Both the position numbers and the translations under genes were made by a program. Under the pieces are notes generated by a model. That model searched no databases and was not told the origin of the DNA. It saw only the letters and a program-made list of their open reading frames with translations. 64,000 nucleotides of DNA, taken from the NCBI GenBank assembly GCA_004292755.1, contig RDXE01000024.1, positions 124,001 through 188,000 of the forward strand, given 5' to 3'. This stretch comes from Alphaproteobacteria bacterium. Its GTDB lineage: Bacteria; Pseudomonadota; Alphaproteobacteria; Elsterales; Elsteraceae. Shown one piece after another: positions 62,009 to 64,000 of the stretch (positions are counted from its first letter, which is position 1; each line of letters opens with the position of its first letter).

Positions 62009-62743
62009 TTAGGCGGCTGCGACGGCAGCCCGTTGCAGATCCACCAGCTGGGCAATCCCGGCGCGCGCCAGCGCCAGCAGCTGCAGGAACTGCTGGTCGG
62101 AGAATGGGGCGCCTTCGGCGGTGCCCTGCACCTCCACCAGCCCACCAGCCCCGGTGATGACGAAGTTGGCGTCGGCATCGGCCTTGCTGTCTTCGGCATA
62201 GTCGAGGTCAAGCACGGGCTGGCCTTGCCACAGCCCGCACGAGATTGCGGCCACTTCCGTGATGATCGGCGAGGTCGCAAGCGCACCGGTGCGCACCAAG
62301 TGGTTGCAGGCCAGCGCCAAGGCAACCCACGCGCCGGTGACCGAGGCTGTGCGTGTGCCACCATCGGCCTGGATCACATCGCAATCCAGTTTGATCTGAC
62401 GTTCCCCCAGCGCTGACAAGTCGATTGCTGCGCGCAGTGCCCGACCAATCAGGCGCTGGATTTCCTGGGTGCGCCCGCTCTGCTTGCCCTTGGCCGCCTC
62501 GCGGTCGGTGCGGGTGTGGGTGGAGCGGGGGAGCATGCCGTACTCCGCCGTCACCCAGCCGCGCCCGCTGTTGCGCAGGAACGGCGGCACCCGCTCCTCG
62601 ACAGAGGCGGTGCACAGCACATGGGTGTCGCCAAACATGACGAGGCACGACCCTTCTGCATGGCGGCTCGCGCCAGTCTTCAACGTGACAGCACGCAACT
62701 GATCCTGGTTGCGGCCCGACGGGCGCTGAATGGCGAGGGTCAT
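62009..62743 (-). CDS. rph: Ribonuclease PH
   Basis: RNase PH trims tRNA 3' ends using phosphate. The 244-residue protein has [15 protein letters not shown] at the start, [35 protein letters not shown] (phosphate-binding Arg) and [19 protein letters not shown], all intact. The ATG at 62743 is chosen; the frame to 62800 lacks support. It is divergent from the unknown gene at 62880. Confidence 0.97.
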   Translation of the reverse strand: MTLAIQRPSGRNQDQLRAVTLKTGASRHAEGSCLVMFGDTHVLCTASVEERVPPFLRNSGRGWVTAEYGMLPRSTHTRTDREAAKGKQSGRTQEIQRLIGRALRAAIDLSALGERQIKLDCDVIQADGGTRTASVTGAWVALALACNHLVRTGALATSPIITEVAAISCGLWQGQPVLDLDYAEDSKADADANFVITGAGGLVEVQGTAEGAPFSDQQFLQLLALARAGIAQLVDLQRAAVAAA

Positions 62744-62879
62744 GCGGGGCAATCCTTCAAGGATGACAAGGGGCGGTGAGAGGTAGCCTGCCGCGCCCAC
62801 CAGCGCCAGCCACTTCCGCAGCGCGTTTAGCGCATCTGGCGGAGGTGACGATGGATTGTTGCTCCGCTATGGTACGCCC

Positions 62880-63422
62880 ATGGCAGAGATCAGTGTATCC
62901 GCAACTCCGATGGTTGGCCACATCGTCCAAGTGGGACCGACTCGGCCTGGTGCTGGCGAACTGGGCCGGATCGCAACCGTGCCGGTGGAACTGCCCTTCG
63001 GGCGGGGTCGGGCGCTCTACTACCGCATCCTGGTGGAGAGCGAGACGCCGATTCCTGGCGCGCCGGTCAGCCGGGAGGAATTGGACCCGACGCGCGTCGG
63101 TTTTGACCCAACGGCCCTGCGCGACCCCTCTGACCCGCGCCAGCGGTCGCGCGACCTTCTGCCCGCCCGCGGGGGTGAAGCTGGGACACTGGCGCCTGAG
63201 ACCGCCTCTGAGTTGTTCCGTCTGCGACTGGAAGAGGCGCTGGACCCAGCGCCGTCAACTGATCCAACCGATGCCACCAGTGCCGCCAACGGCACCACGC
63301 CGGTGTCGCAGGTGTTTGACCGTTTGATCGCCAGTGCCCGCAGCTTGTTCGGCTTTGCCCCGGATACCGCCGGGGTTAGCACACCGCCAGCCCGTGGTGC
63401 GCTGGTGGATCAGCGGGTCTAA
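62880..63422 (+). CDS. Protein of unknown function between rph and hrcA
   Basis: This 180-residue protein starts MAEISVSATPMVGHIVQVGP and is mostly beta-like at first (ELPFGRGRALYYRILVES), then low-complexity Pro/Ser/Thr/Ala with a helical stretch at TPVSQVFDRLIASARSLFGF. No signal peptide or known domain. Reading frame is open over its full length, with a GTA-ACG-poor codon pattern like its neighbours. The ATG at 62880 or an in-frame ATG at 62856 could start it. The usual rph-hrcA spacing is shorter, so this is an extra gene. Confidence 0.55.
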   Translation: MAEISVSATPMVGHIVQVGPTRPGAGELGRIATVPVELPFGRGRALYYRILVESETPIPGAPVSREELDPTRVGFDPTALRDPSDPRQRSRDLLPARGGEAGTLAPETASELFRLRLEEALDPAPSTDPTDATSAANGTTPVSQVFDRLIASARSLFGFAPDTAGVSTPPARGALVDQRV

Positions 63423-63732
63423 CCACTGCCTGGATCGGCGATGCAGCCCATGGTGTGCCAATAGCGCACGGATGGTGATTGACGCAGACCGGGTGCCAGC
63501 CTAGTGGTCTTGGGTGATGCGCTGCATGTCGGGTGGATCATTCCAGACGGCTTGCCCCGTCCGGCTTGACCCGCAAGGCATTGGTTTTGTGGACTGTTTG
63601 CCAAAGTGCTGGGGGATCCCGGCGCCTTCTTCAGACCCTGCGGCGCGTCATGACAGCGACCACCCAAAAAAAGCGTTCTGGCGCGATCCTGACGCCTGGA
63701 CGCAATGGGATCGAGCCACTAGGTGACAGAGC
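63423..63732 (+). other. 310-bp gap before hrcA, no CIRCE
   Basis: I see no CIRCE inverted repeat (TTAGCACTC-N9-GAGTGCTAA) upstream of hrcA. A 28-codon frame from ATG 63650 ends at an ATGA overlap with the hrcA start, but its coding character is weak. Nothing else is recognised. Confidence 0.5.
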
Positions 63733-64000
63733 ATGATCCCGGAACTGAACGAGCGTAGCCGCGAAATCTTCCGCCATTTGGTGGAAGCGTTCATGGAGAG
63801 TGGGGAGCCGGTCGGCTCGCGCACGCTCTCGCGCCGCTTGTCGCAGCACCTGTCGCCCGCGACGATCCGCAACGTGATGGCAGACTTGGTCGATGCCGGC
63901 TTGCTGGAGCAGCCGCATACCTCTGCCGGGCGGGTACCAACGGATCGCGGCTTGCGGCTGTTTGTGGACGGCCTGCTGGAAATCGGTGCCTTGAGCGAGG
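63733..64000 (+). CDS. hrcA: Heat-shock repressor HrcA (3' end outside window)
   Basis: HrcA represses chaperone genes through CIRCE. The first 89 residues fit the family: [30 protein letters not shown], split here around SGEPVGSRT, then [30 protein letters not shown], its winged-helix DNA-binding part. The start is the ATG at 63733. The gene runs off the right edge; grpE would normally follow. rph-rdgB-hemW lie on the opposite strand upstream, as is usual. Confidence 0.94.
   Translation, partial: MIPELNERSREIFRHLVEAFMESGEPVGSRTLSRRLSQHLSPATIRNVMADLVDAGLLEQPHTSAGRVPTDRGLRLFVDGLLEIGALSE

Noticed and set aside
62776-63327. 183-codon frame overlapping the unknown gene before hrcA
   Set aside because: Trp/Arg/Cys-rich and out of step with the more protein-like frame at 62880.
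63423-63732. CIRCE operator upstream of hrcA
   Set aside because: No TTAGCACTC or GAGTGCTAA half-site was found.

Overview
The window is a high-GC chromosomal segment of an alphaproteobacterium, most like the Rhodospirillales in gene order. The support is the co-occurrence of rpsF-rpsR-DUF2232-rplI-dnaB-alr-mlaEF-radA-cvpA-purF, fabD-fabG-acpP-fabF-mltG, yicC-gmk, ftsE-ftsX-ydcF-plsC, hemW-rdgB-rph next to hrcA, and the murA/DUF2948/hisG/hisD/UPF0262/phosphatase and infA/maf/rng/yacG groups. This is inferred from remembered gene order; no search was run. I saw no rRNA, tRNA, CRISPR array or insertion sequence.

Layout. (1) 1-7.0 kb: a light and DNA-repair cluster with three photolyase/cryptochrome-superfamily proteins (one cut by the left edge, one FeS-BCP (6-4)-type, one cryptochrome/photolyase), a DUF2256 zinc-ribbon protein and two SDRs. 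A Fic-family protein with its own palindromic start region sits in the middle. (2) 7.0-11.3 kb: an AT-richer accessory patch with a CHASE2-only membrane protein, a small secreted protein and a lipoprotein M48 metalloprotease. (3) 11.3-17.8 kb, minus strand: an orphan zinc/manganese-type binding protein behind a Zur-like palindrome, then a tyrosine phosphatase-like protein, UPF0262, hisD, hisG, DUF2948, murA, dcd and a small basic protein. (4) 17.9-24.7 kb: a FecR-domain secreted protein, infA-maf-rng-yacG, an iron(III)-type ABC binding protein and permease without an ATPase, and an SDR coupled to purF. (5) 24.7-35.1 kb, minus strand: purF, cvpA, radA, mlaF, mlaE, alr, dnaB, rplI, DUF2232, rpsR, rpsF. 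(6) 35.3-39.8 kb, plus strand: the fatty-acid synthesis operon fabD-fabG-acpP-fabF followed by mltG. (7) 39.8-50.6 kb: an accessory block between mltG and yicC, genes that are usually neighbours. It holds an AraC regulator, a two-subunit molybdenum hydroxylase, a PAS-PAS-kinase-receiver-HPt-CheZ-like fusion, an SDR, a VOC protein, a branched-chain aminotransferase-like enzyme, a class III nucleotide cyclase with guanylate-type specificity residues, and a dienelactone hydrolase. (8) 50.8-64 kb: yicC-gmk, envelope genes (DUF2459, Tim44-like, plsC, ydcF, ftsX, ftsE), a zinc-ribbon membrane protein, a CYTH protein, a two-cysteine ArsR regulator, a TPR protein, hemW-rdgB-rph, an unknown protein and the start of hrcA.

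The strongest leads are the hybrid kinase that carries an apparent CheZ phosphatase module and a CheY-docking-like tail; the cyclase with a Glu/Gly specificity pair; the Fic protein whose 11-bp inverted repeat covers its ribosome binding site; the two-cysteine ArsR protein resembling persulfide sensors; the CHASE2/M48 patch; and a short domain shared by the FecR protein and a small secreted protein 34 kb away.
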